From Erodium maritimum (taxonomy: Eukaryota; Streptophyta; Magnoliopsida; Geraniales; Geraniaceae): 64,000 nucleotides of DNA. Positions 45,068-55,860 of this stretch are shown piece by piece (the first letter of the stretch is position 1; each line of letters opens with the position of its first letter). The stretch lies in NCBI GenBank assembly GCA_963921825.1, contig OY997589.1, positions 79,716,523 to 79,780,522 of the forward strand. Direction: 5' to 3'. The translations under genes were made by a program, and so were the position numbers. The notes beneath the pieces are model-generated. The model had not been told where the DNA came from, searched no databases, and saw only the letters and a program-made list of their open reading frames with translations.

Positions 45068-45189
45068 AATAAGCGAAGATGAGAATAAAATAATAATAAA
45101 TTTATAATTTATAATTTTTTTTAATAAGAATTAATGAAAATTAAAGAATAATTAATGAAATTATAAAGAAATGTTGAAATTGCTGTTAT
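45068..45189. other. AT-rich spacer
   Basis: Almost entirely A and T; no feature seen. Confidence 0.4.
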
Positions 45190-48100
45190 CTCATTGTGTG
45201 TCATACTTGATGCTAACAAACTATTCGGAAACAATTTTGATGACCGGTACCGAAACTTGATATTGTTCTTATGCATGAACACTTATTAATGTGATCGATA
45301 ACCCAACCATGAAAGCACCTGCCGAGGGAGTGACTGATGTAGATGAATTAGATGCATATGCGAAGTACCAAGAAAAAAGTACTACTATTTAGCGCTTCGT
45401 TTTTTGTTTGCATGAGTCATGATCTTTAGAGGCAGCATGAAACTATAAATCTGCTACAAATCATAGAGCGTCTTAAGAAGATGTATGGGTCTCAAAGTAG
45501 GACTGCAAGATATAAAATATCTAAGTTCTTGTTCAAATCGGAACTGAAACCCAAGGAGTTAGTTCACACCCATGTTTAAAAGATGATTGATCTTATAGAA
45601 TGCTTTGAAAAGCAAGGTTACACACTTGGTAAAGAGTTATCATATGATTTAATCATGCATTATATTGATGACACTTTCATACCATTCATTCTTAATTATA
45701 ACATGAACAAGATGGATTGTGATCTTCATGAATCACTCAATTTGTTGATCGGTTTTGAAAATCAAATCACATCTGGGAAGGTGAAAGTCTCAAAATCTGT
45801 GAATCTGGTCAATAGCTCTTCTAAAGGCAAGTGGAAAGACATGAGGAAGTATAAGAAAAATCCACTTGAGCCTAAGAATTATGTTTTGAACAAATTCAAA
45901 AAGATGGAGTTGAGCACTAGTCAGAGAAATGCTGAATGTTACTTATGCAAGAAGAAAGAACATTTGAGGGGAATATCAAGAGTATTTGGATACTCTGAAG
46001 ACCAAGAAACAAGGTAGGGCATTTATAAAAAGTGTTTCATGATTTCTTTAACATCTATTGATACTTCTAAGTTAGTATTGGATACTGGAAGTGGTTTTAA
46101 CATCTGCAATAAGTTTCAAGGACTAAAAATCAATATATGGTTGAAGAAAGGAGAGGTCAGCTTACAATTTAGAAATAAAGCAAGTGTTATTTCCCTACTT
46201 GTAGGGACTATGACTTATAACTCCTACGGGAAAAAAATTATTGTTATAGGATTGTTATTACATTCATGCATTCCTTTCGAACGTAATCTTTGTTTCATAC
46301 TTGGATGAATGTGAATTTCATTTGGATATTTGAGAAAATCATTGTTCTACACTTCATGGTTATGAATTATATGTTGATGTTTCTAAACGAATCTTAGACC
46401 TGGTAAAGTGAAGATGAGTGGGGTTATACAAAGAAAATAATTGCTTCTTCGAAGGGCGACCCTTACAAATGGACTTAAGGAGAACATCCTTCCAAGGATT
46501 TTTCTGTCAAAGGACTAGTCAGTGAATCGAACCCATAGCTGAACCAGGAACTCCTACCAACTCCTCGTGACCCGATTGAGAGATTTGGGGTCTGAACATG
46601 GGTCGGATCTTCAGGGGTCGGAGCTTCAATGGTATGGTTTGGTTGACCCGCAAGCAATCCATCCAACTCAAGTTGAATGCGGGCTTCACCCACTCGACCC
46701 AAAATCGAACTCTTATCAATCTCCCCGCGATTTGGAGCGAGAATCACGACAAGATCAGCACCATAATCTTCATAAAGATCACGACACACAACATTCGACT
46801 GATCGACCAAAGATATCCTCTGATCGACGGAAGAACACTCAACATTTGCTTTACCGAAGGACAACTCTGACAAGAAAAAGGCACGAAATCAGGGGAAGGA
46901 GCCTTCTCACCACCATGCTCCATCGTACCAAAACGAGGTTGAACGATGCTCTGTTCCTCGGCAACTTTCTCAGACTCACTTTTGAAGCTCTAATACGCCT
47001 CCGATGAAAGCCCAACCACTATCTCGTCTCCGGAGAAAGCTAGTGCAAATGAATCACGACCTAAAAAGGGCTAAGGACTCCCTTAAACTCCTGATCAAAC
47101 TCATTCTATTTGAATAAGACCTTGCTCTATTTTACGTTTCCGACGTCTGAGTTATTTTTCCAACTTCTGGCGAGAGCTACGAACAAATGATGGCCGATCA
47201 CCTTCAATCCGTTCATACTTTCAATCGTCTGAACCGTCGCCTCTTTCTATCGAAAACACACAAAACCATACAATTGTGCCTTACTACTTGGCCTGATAAG
47301 TGTAGAAGAAGAGACAAGTTATCCAAAGGGGCCAAATGTGTGTCGCAACCAATTTTTCATGGTTCTATAAGGTAAGTTACAAAAAAAGTGTTCATCCTCA
47401 AAGATTTTTCTCCAAAACTTGGGCACGAAATACTTGACTTGGCCGACGGTAACACAGTCCCGTGAACGAAAGACCTAACTAGAGAGGCATATTTCACGAC
47501 CTTTTCCCCGGACTGATCAGAAGCCGGATTCTCCAATGCATCAACCAACTAGCCCTCCTTCTCCGTGACCTGTGAAGGACGCCTTCGTCTCCGTCTGGAT
47601 CAACGAATAGTCACATTCTCGTGATCATCAGACATAACTATTGAGGTCTGTTTTGCAACAACCTTTATCCCAGAATGGTTAGGAGTCGGCTTCTCCAACA
47701 TAACATCGAATTTCAGGCCCACATTCTCCACCTGAACAGGGAATCTACGTCTCTTTTTCGATCGGTGAGAAGCTCCACCGTCCAAGTCGTTCTTCCCCAA
47801 GTGAATCCCTTCCCCCATGGAAAGGGCCATATAATCCTTCTTCACATGGAGAGCTATGATCTCGCAATACGACGTATAGGACGAGATCAGAAACGAGTAG
47901 AAAGAATAAAAAGACATCGGCTCCTTCCTCCTTCCCACAACTATCTCCGGTTATATTTTCGGTCACCGGCTAAGGGGAAGCAAAATGATGGTTCGATCCT
48001 CCTTGGATGTTTTGATATATAGTTTTGTATATCTCATGAGACATAATTCTAAATATTTTTAAATATTCTAAAGATTTAGAAGTGAAATAGAGAAACAAAC

Positions 48101-50107
48101 CGACAAGAACATCTAGGCATTAACAACTAACCGTGGGGTGAGTATGTTACAGATGATCTTAAAATTATTTATCAAGAGATGAGATCCTACCATAATGGAG
48201 TTTTTCTTGGACACCTAACACAATGGTATTTCTGAAAGGAGAAATTGTATCTTATTAGATATGGTACGATTGATGATGGGATTCACATATCTTCTAATCT
48301 TCCTATGGGGATATGCTTTGGAAGTTGCTTCATATTTGTTAAATAAGGTTCCCATTAAGGTAGTTGTTGAAACACCATATAAGATATTGAAAGGATGTAA
48401 ATTAAACCCCTAAACATTTGAAGGTATGGGGTTGTCCAACCTATATTAAGCGATTGCAATCAGACAAACTTGAGACGAAGTCTAAAAATTGTATATTTGT
48501 TAGTTATCCCAAGGAGACGATGGGATACTATTTCTATCACTCTTCTGAACACAAAGTGTTTGTGGCTAAGTGTGTGACCTTTATAGAAAATGAGTTCCTT
48601 GATGTAGGAAGTGTTGGAGTAAAAATAGATCTTGATGATATGCAAGATACCAATGAGTCAGCACTAGCTCATGAGCATGAGATGCATATTGAGCAATAAT
48701 TTCTTAATGTCTTTCCATTTGCACAAGGGTTCTTACCTCAAACGTCAAGGTAAATGAGTTGGTTATTGAATTAGGTCAAGAGCAAGGGAAACAATAAAAT
48801 TAAGATATAAAAGAGCCTCCTAGAAGATCTAGTAGAGAACGTCATGCAACAAATATGATGAATATATTAGTGTGAAATAATAAGGATACATATATTGATG
48901 ATGAGTTTATTATTGAAGACAGTCTTAAGTGTTCCTAAGATGCGATATAGATAGTCCAGACCATGAGAAATAGCTTGCTTCCATGGAATCTGAAATGGAG
49001 TCAATGAGAATCAATAAAATGTGGGATTTAGTTGATGACTTTAAGGTCTTAAAACCTATTGGGTGTAAATGTATTTTTAAGAGAAAGGTTGGAGCGGACT
49101 GGAAGGTTGAAAATTTTAAAGGCCGTCTAGTTGCTAAGGGGTATAATCAAAAGTAAGGTACTGCTATGATGAAACGTTCTCCCTAGTAGAAATGCTCAAA
49201 TATGTTTGAATTTTTATTGTTATCGTTGCAAACTATGATTATGAGATCTGGAAAGTGGATGTGAAAGCGGTTTTCCTTAATTGTGAGCTCAAGGAAGATG
49301 TCTATATGACTCAACCTGAAGGTTTAACATTGTCATCAACTCCTAGTAAAGTATGTAAGCTACAATGATCCATTTATAGATTAAAGTAAGCTTCTCGTAC
49401 TTGGAAAATTTGTTTTTACACGATAATCAAAAAGTTAGATTTTGTGTGTGATGATGAGGAGTCATGTGTGTATAAGAAGGTTATTGGGATCGTAGTTATT
49501 TTCCTAGTGCTATATGTAGATGACATATTGCTAGTAGGAAATGATGTACCAGTGCTATGCATGAGGTAAATGTTTGACTATTTGAGAATTTCTCCATGAA
49601 AGATATGGGAGAAGCAACTTATATTTTTGGAATACAAGTGTATAGAGATAGATCAAGAAAGTTAATTGAGATCTTCCAACCTATTGAAACTAGAGTTTTT
49701 CTTTCTGGGGGGGGGGATAGTCTTTAAGACCCTAGAGAAAATAAAATGCATGAATAGAATTTCATATGCTAACAAAGTGGAAGCTATCATGTATATCTCG
49801 GCATGTACGAGAATGAATGTTACATATGCGTTAAGAGTAGAAAGTAGTTACCAAAAAATTTCGGGGGAGTCACATTGGAAAGTTTTTAAATATATTCTTA
49901 AGTACTTGAGAAGAAATAAAGACCAATTCCTCATATATGGAGATAATAAGCATAAACTATTAGGTTGCACCGATGCAAGTTTTAAGTCAGACTAGGACAA
50001 TTAGAAAATCTACTTTTGGTTATGTTTTTACCTAGCCTGGTGGAATTGTGAGATGGAAGAGTTCCAAATAATCTACACTAACAAATTTAGTAACCGAAGT
50101 AGAATAC
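45190..50107 (+). mobile_element. Old Ty1/copia element (Tork-like), left portion
   Basis: gag from about 45190 (LINVIDNPTMKAPAEGV, SRTARYKISKFLFKSELK, a Cys-X2-Cys zinc-knuckle start), the protease motif LVLDTGSGFNICNKF at 46069, then, after an unassigned stretch, integrase end (NGISERRN-like, KVWGCPTYIKRLQSDKLE), RT (GCKCIFKRKVGADWK, LLYVDDILLVGN-like) and RNase H to TEVEY at 50107. The reading resumes at 63235 beyond the Athila-like complex, with AATAC on both sides. No 5' LTR was seen. Very decayed, many breaks. Oldest layer in this part of the window. Confidence 0.8.
46440..48120. other. Unassigned 1.7 kb inside the old copia element
   Basis: Lies between protease-side and integrase-side copia sequence, where about 0.6 kb of pol would be expected. 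It holds minus-strand frames (47938-47600, KKRRRFPVQVENVGLKFDVM; 46873-46475, MSELSFGKANVECSSVDQRI) with repeated VV-K-S/T phrases but no domain I know. Probably another inserted retroelement, perhaps a LINE-type ORF1 on the minus strand, but I found neither terminal repeats nor a target duplication. Confidence 0.35.
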
Positions 50108-51872
50108 TGATGTGAACGTAAAATTCATATATTCTAGATGTTTTAGCCCACATTTCTAAGCTTTTTAGTCCCGGGATTATGTGATTTAATGTAATTCTAT
50201 CTCTATTTATGTAATTGGTATCTTTTCAGGGGTATTTAGGAGTTTGATGCGAAATAAGGAGTTTTAGAGCTAAATGGAGCAAAAATACGCTTAAGAAATT
50301 TTGGAGTCTAGCTGATCTTGTGAAGGGCATAACTTTCGCATCTAAGCTCCGATTTTCGCCCGTTACACATAAAATCGAAGGGAATTAAAAGATGGGTTAA
50401 TTACATTCACCTACTCCGAACTATACACGTTTAACAGATACCTACCCCAAATAACGTATACATACCCCAAACTAACAGTTGTAACAACATACTCCATTCC
50501 ATCCATTTTTCCGTCCATATACCGTTTATTTTTTCAGAAATTCCGAAACTACTCGTAGTGTTGCAATCCTAAAACCACTTTCGACCCTAAATCTCTCTCC
50601 AAACCTAAATCTAACCCTTAAAATGGATGGAAAATGGATGAAAGGGGGGATATTGTTACAAAATGTTAGTTTGGGGTATGTATTCGTTATGAAATAACTT
50701 TGGAGTATTTATCCGTTAAACGTGTATAGTTCGGGGTATGTAGGCGTAATTAACCCTTAAAAGATCTAAAGCTTTGATGGAGGATTTGATGTTGAAAAAT
50801 ACACTGGTTATTTGCACGGCGTGCATCTAACCGTGCATATGGGACGGTGGCGCCAAAATTTCGAACATGTTATTTGCACCCTGTGTAAACGCCCAAAGAC
50901 GCGTTTTTCAGTCGAAATTCTCATTTTAATTAGTTTTTACCCTAGATATAAAAGGGGAATTAGGTCAGAACAGAGGGATCAGGAAATTGGAAAGAAAACA
51001 CATTGGTTCGAGAGCTTATGGGAGATTTTGGAGATTGAGAGACGTATCAAAGAGTCATGATTCGATTTTCTTCACTGTTTCCATCTTAACTGGTATTTGT
51101 ATCACACTTATCGTTTAGTATGGGTATTATTTATTTGATCTTCGTGTTGTGTTCTTATTCTAATATCATGAACTAAACTCCATTGATCTAAGACTAGGGG
51201 AACGATACGATGAATTAATTTAGCGTATTTCGGTTATACATTTATTAAACTAGTATCTAGGATATTCTTTATTTAATTCTTCTCTTAATGCTTTTGTCGC
51301 ATTGATCACATGATGTATGATTCAATTGTATTAACCAACAATTGAGAAATGAGGTTAATATGAGGAAATAGGAATTAAATAGCTCGGGTTTCAATCTAGA
51401 CTAGAATATAGTTAGACTGACACGAGTGTAATAATTGTAGGAGTAAAACCAAAAAGTTAGAGAAATTCGTAAACCTTAATGCTTGGTACCTTTCTACACC
51501 TAGATTAGAGATAATTAGGTGGTCAGAGTACGATAGGGTCCGAATGCGATCGAGAGATGGTTAGGACTAGTGATAGAGAATTCCCGTTGTCATTAGAGTA
51601 GTATTAGTTGCAAATGTAGACCGAAGCCGATAAGTTGTTCATCGTATTCAAACCCCAATGTCCTAGATCGCCTTTAAACTCTGATTTACGACCTACTTGT
51701 GATTATGTGCTTTATTCTCGGATCATTTATATTGCTTATTGTTTGCATGAAATTTTTACATTTTACAAAACAAAACCAATCATCGATATAGGAATAGCTT
51801 GACGAACGAATTAATTAATTAAAGTGCTTGTCTAATTGCACCCTTGGGTATGATATCTTGGACTAAACCCCG
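50108..51872 (+). repeat. Athila-like LTR, plus orientation
   Basis: Starts TGATGTGAACGTAAAATTC and carries GATATAAAAGGGG near 50944 (TATA), then CTAGATTAGAGATAATTAGG and GGTATGATATCTTGGACTAA blocks. It is an inverted copy of 51891-55860, less the Tekay-type solo LTR in that arm. Includes the MITE 50394-50756. Confidence 0.82.
50394..50756. mobile_element. Mutator-like MITE (363 bp)
   Basis: Inverted ends GGGTTAATTAC... with the shared block CGAACTATACACGTTTAAC (about 50 bp of TIR, a few mismatches), plus an inner pair CATACCCCAAAC / GTTTGGGGTATG. A perfect 9 bp duplication TTAAAAGAT lies at 50385-50393 and 50757-50765. Both other LTR copies lack this segment. No coding capacity. Confidence 0.9.
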
Positions 51873-51884
51873 GCAACGATGCCA
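51868..51884 (-). other. Primer-binding site at the inverted-LTR junction
   Basis: Minus strand TGGCATCGTTGCCGGGG, seven bases beyond the minus LTR end. It is the Athila/Tat-type primer site (commonly described as tRNA-Asp) and resembles 59126-59107. Its GGGG coincides with the CGGGG of the opposing plus LTR, so the two arms meet here. Confidence 0.75.
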
Positions 51885-52691
51885 TTAATTTGACACTCCA
51901 AGAATTAACTATGAGAATGACACGACAAGCATAATCGGGGTTTAGTCCGAGATATCGTACCCAAGAGAGCAATTAGACAAGCAATTTAATTAATTAATTC
52001 TTTCATCAAGATATTCCTATATCGATGATTGGTTTTGTTTTATAAAATGTAACAATTTCATGCAAACAGTAGGCAATATAAGTGATCCGAGAATAAAACA
52101 CAGAATCACAAGTAGGCTGTAAATCAGAGATTAAAGGCGATCTATGACATTAACGAGGTTTGAATACGATAAACAACTTATCGGGCTTCGGTCTACATTT
52201 ACAACTAATACTACTCTAAAGGCAACGAGAATTCTCTATCACTAGTCCTAACCATCTCTCGATCACATTAAGACCCTATCATACGCTGACCAACTAATTA
52301 TCTCTAATCTAGGTGTACAAAGGTACAAAGCATTAAGATTTACGAATTCCTCTAACTTTCGGGTTTTACTCCTATAGTTATTGCACTTGTGTCAGTATAA
52401 CTATATTTTAGTCTAGATTCACTCATGTCAGTCTAACTATGTCACACCCCAATTTCAGTGAACCGAACTCGGGACGCGAACATTTAAAATAATAAACACT
52501 TTGAAACCTTTTCCATTAATCACTTTAAATACCAGTTTAGTTCAACAAAATAATAATTACAACTCAAAATAAAACGTCCCACAAGCGGAAAAATTGTGAG
52601 GTATCCGTCGCTAGACTAAAAAGTAACCCGGCCTCCCGCCCCTAGCTCTTCAAGCTTCGGAAGCTCACCTAGTCCGACCTGCGACAAGTAC

Positions 52692-52729
52692 CTGTAGAAA
52701 AAGCAGCTAGGGGTGAGCGTTCGCTCACC
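52692..52729 (-). promoter_or_regulatory. Conserved LTR motif (variant) plus acceptor-like CAG/G
   Basis: Minus strand GGTGAGCGAACGCTCACCCC: a GTGAGCG/CGCTCAC hairpin, followed by GCTTTTTCTACAG/G ending at 52692. It lacks the TACT of the other copies but keeps the stem, CTCACCCC and acceptor. Confidence 0.4.
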
Positions 52730-52924
52730 ACCACGGATAACAGACTGACTACGACATAATTAGCAGACAAGCCGTTAACACCCCAACCGACCCAAAACCT
52801 GGAATACAATCCCCAAACTCAAGTAACTCAACTAACACACCACCCGTTACTTTCCTCAACAGACTCAACACTCGATAACGTAATGTAAACTCGACACAAC
52901 CATTTACAACCTCCTCCAAAGACA

Positions 52925-53022
52925 TGAACACGGATCAGGCTAGCCAAAGAATGCTCACAACCTGCCAAGACTCGAACACGGATCAGGCCAGCCAAAGAAT
53001 GCTCGTAACCTGCCGAATTCCA
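52925..53022. repeat. 49 bp tandem duplication in the solo LTR
   Basis: GAACACGGATCAGGCYAGCC begins copies at about 52926 and 52975, followed by AAAGAATGCTC and AACCTGCC in both. Confidence 0.85.
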
Positions 53023-53124
53023 CACCACTCCCCGACACGAAGTCGGGTTACTAACCTTGGGCAAACACAATCACAAGCAAGGTTCAACTAACAGTAAAAA
53101 GACCAATTCAACGCTCCACAGACA

Positions 53125-53298
53125 CTCATGGCCACTCAAGACTCCAACGGTAAAAACTCGGGTTCAACAACCCCACGGGCCCTCATGGCCTCCCAAGACA
53201 CACCAACAGCAACTCACGGGCTCAACAACCCCACGGAACTCATGGCCACCCAAGACACCAACAATAATACACGGGCTCTCATGGCCACCCAAGACATA
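53125..53298. repeat. Tandem array with CTCATGGCC units
   Basis: About four copies of a 40-57 bp unit built on CTCATGGCCACCCAAGACAC and AACAACCCCACGG. Unit length varies, so copies have gained or lost sub-blocks. Confidence 0.8.
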
Positions 53299-55860
53299 AA
53301 GTAAACAGTTAACCTCCAGGCATGGTCATATGCCTCCAGTAATTCTAATATCGCTAAGTTCTCTGTTCCTACGACACTACTAAGTGTCACATGCTTTCTC
53401 ATATTCGCTACATTCCCGTATCATGCCTTTCTAATATTCAAAGCTACTTAACCCACGACACCCCAGTGTCACATGCATTTCCACTGTTAACTTTCCCTAG
53501 CCAGGGCCGAGATCCGGCTACTTTTCCCTACCTCGTATATAACTCCAAAAGTGATCAAATAAGCCCCGGCGCGATCCCCGTCACTCGCCTAGTTTCCCTT
53601 TGCCTCGGTCCGCAACACGATCTAAAAGAGCACAGTTTTAAGGTACTTTAAACTCGCAGGAAATAAACTGGAATTTAATAAACTTAACGCCAAAACGTAA
53701 CCCCAACAATGTCGATCACTCCCAAACTTCCCAATTACTCGACATTGTCGATAAAGGACCCGTAAAGGCCCGATTCGCCCGACATGGCGAATCTGCCCGG
53801 GTTTTGTAAATGTCCTTCCGGGGCTCCAAAAATTCCCGTTTTCGTTTCTACGGTCTTAGAATAATTCAAGGATCCCAATGCACTTGACGGAATCGAATTC
53901 CGAGTCAACTAATTAACGTTTAAAGTTTCTAAAACCCGTTAATTACAACTTTTCCAATTTAATTCCAAATTTCGATTCGGTTATGGATAAATGGTCCGGG
54001 GAACGTTTTAAACCTCCCGAACACTAAACCCGAGCACCTGAGCATGTGGGCCCTACCCGGCCCAACTTGGCTGTGGGCCCTAGGGCTTAAATGGGTCCGG
54101 CCCACCATGGTGGTGGTCGGCCCTAGCTCCAGCCAGCCACCTCACATGGTGGCCAGCCACCCCCTAAGGTGGCCGGAGCTCCTGGTCGCCGGAAAAACGT
54201 CCCCCTTCACCTCCAAACGCCTCCAAAACGTGTCTAACAAACCCCCAACCTCAATACAACCCTAACTAATCATTTTTAACCAAACCCTAACATTTGAAAA
54301 TTAACAAATCGACGATCGGTTCGGTGCTTACCCAAGAGGAGAACGAGGGGAACTTGATTCCTCCTAGCCTTGAGATGATCCAATGGATGGATGACGTGAA
54401 TAGTGGCACCACAAACCTAGCTCCTCTCTTCTCTTCTTCTCCTTCTCTCTCTAACTCTCTTCTTTTTTTAATTTGCGAATTCTCTCTCTAAAACCCCCCC
54501 TTGGCCGAACCCTAATAGGCACCACCACTCATTTACCCCCAAAACTTAACACCACCACTTGTTTGACAAGTGGCAAGGTGGGTCCCACACACATTTTCCA
54601 ATCAGATTCGCGAAAATCGGACGTTTCGGGCCCCAAACGGGCACTTTTTCCCAAAAATTACGAAACTTGACGGGCTACAAGGAAACGGCTCAACTAAGAC
54701 CGCTGCGACGACGGCTAAGCTTTTTGGATCCAAAACGGTCCTCGAATGGACCAAAACGTCGCTCGGTTGACTTTTCCAGCGAAAAGTCAACTTTTCCCAA
54801 ATTGATCAGAAAGTTGCCCTGAGTCCCCCGGAACTCACTTTGGTTGATATCGGGGTCATCTTAAGTACGGTAATACCCTCGGGGTCGATTTAGGTTAAGT
54901 TAAGTGTTTGTGTTAAAATTTTTAAATTTTCTTGTTTTTCGCAGGTTTGACTGGCGTTGACCGGGAGTGGTTATTACAAACTATATTCTAGTCTAGATTG
55001 AAACCCGAGCTATTTAATTCCTACTTCCTCATATTAACCTCATTTCTCAATTGTTGGTTAATACAATTGAATCATACTTCACGTGATGAAGGCGACAAAG
55101 CATTAAGAGCAGAATTAAATAAAGAATATCCTAGATACTAGTTTAACAAATGTATAACCGAAATACGCTAAATTAATTCATCATATCATTCCCCTAGTCC
55201 TAGATCAATGAAGTTTAGTTCATGATATTCGAATAAGAACATAAAACGAAGATCAAATAAACAATACCCATAATAAACGATAAGTGTGATACAAATACTA
55301 TTTAAGATGGAAACAATGAAGAAAATCGAATGATGACTCTTTAATTCGTCTCCCCATCTCAAAAATCTCCGCTAAGCTCTAAAACCAATGTGTTCTCTCC
55401 AATTTCGTGATCCCTCTTTTCTAACCTAATTCCCCTTTTATATATAGGGTGAAAAACGTGTCTTTAGGCATTTGCACGGTCGTTTGCACGGGGTGTAAAT
55501 AACCGGTACAAAATTCTGGCACCTCTATCCCATATGCACGCCGTTCAAATAAACGGTGCATTTTTAAACATCAAATCATTCATAAAAGTTGTAGATCTTT
55601 GAATTCCTTCGATTTGATAAGTAACGGGAAAAAAACGGAGTTCGGATCCGAAAGTTATGCCCTTCACAAGACCTCGAGCTGAATTTTGCTCCATTTAGCT
55701 CTAAAACTCCTCATTTCACATCAAACTCTTATATACCCCTGAAAAGAGACCAATTACATAAATAGAGAGAGAAATACCTTAAATCACATAATCACGGGAC
55801 TAAAAAGCTTAGAAATGTGGTCTAAAACATCTAGAATAGATGCATTTTACGTTCACGTCA

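Larger units (their letters stand above)
52440..54978 (-). mobile_element. Tekay-type gypsy solo LTR (2539 bp)
   Basis: Minus strand starts TGTAATAACCACTCCCGG and ends GGGGTGTGACA. Perfect AACTA duplications lie at 52435-52439 and 54979-54983. No internal region. Contains two tandem arrays (52925-53022 and 53125-53298) and the LTR motif in a variant form (52710-52729). It is distinct from the other Tekay-type LTRs over most of its length. Confidence 0.88.
51891..55860 (-). repeat. Athila-like LTR, minus orientation, with nested solo LTR
   Basis: Minus strand: starts TGACGTGAACGTAAAATGC at 55860, right after a purine-rich AAGTGTGGGGTGT tract, and ends GGAGTGTCA at 51891, seven bases before a primer-binding site. 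It therefore has a polypurine tract on one side and a primer site on the other. Interrupted by the Tekay-type solo LTR 52440-54978 (TSD AACTA). Confidence 0.82.

Noticed and set aside
43720-45085. Target duplication GAAATAA around the candidate retroposon
   Set aside because: Only seven bases in AT-rich DNA agree; too weak to fix the element's limits.
49707-49715. Run of G (and the runs of C at 42037 and 62561) as functional signals
   Set aside because: Simple homopolymers in decayed elements; also error-prone in assemblies.
53057-53299. 80-codon frame with repeated WPPKT peptides
   Set aside because: It is the translation of the tandem array inside a Tekay-type LTR, not a gene.
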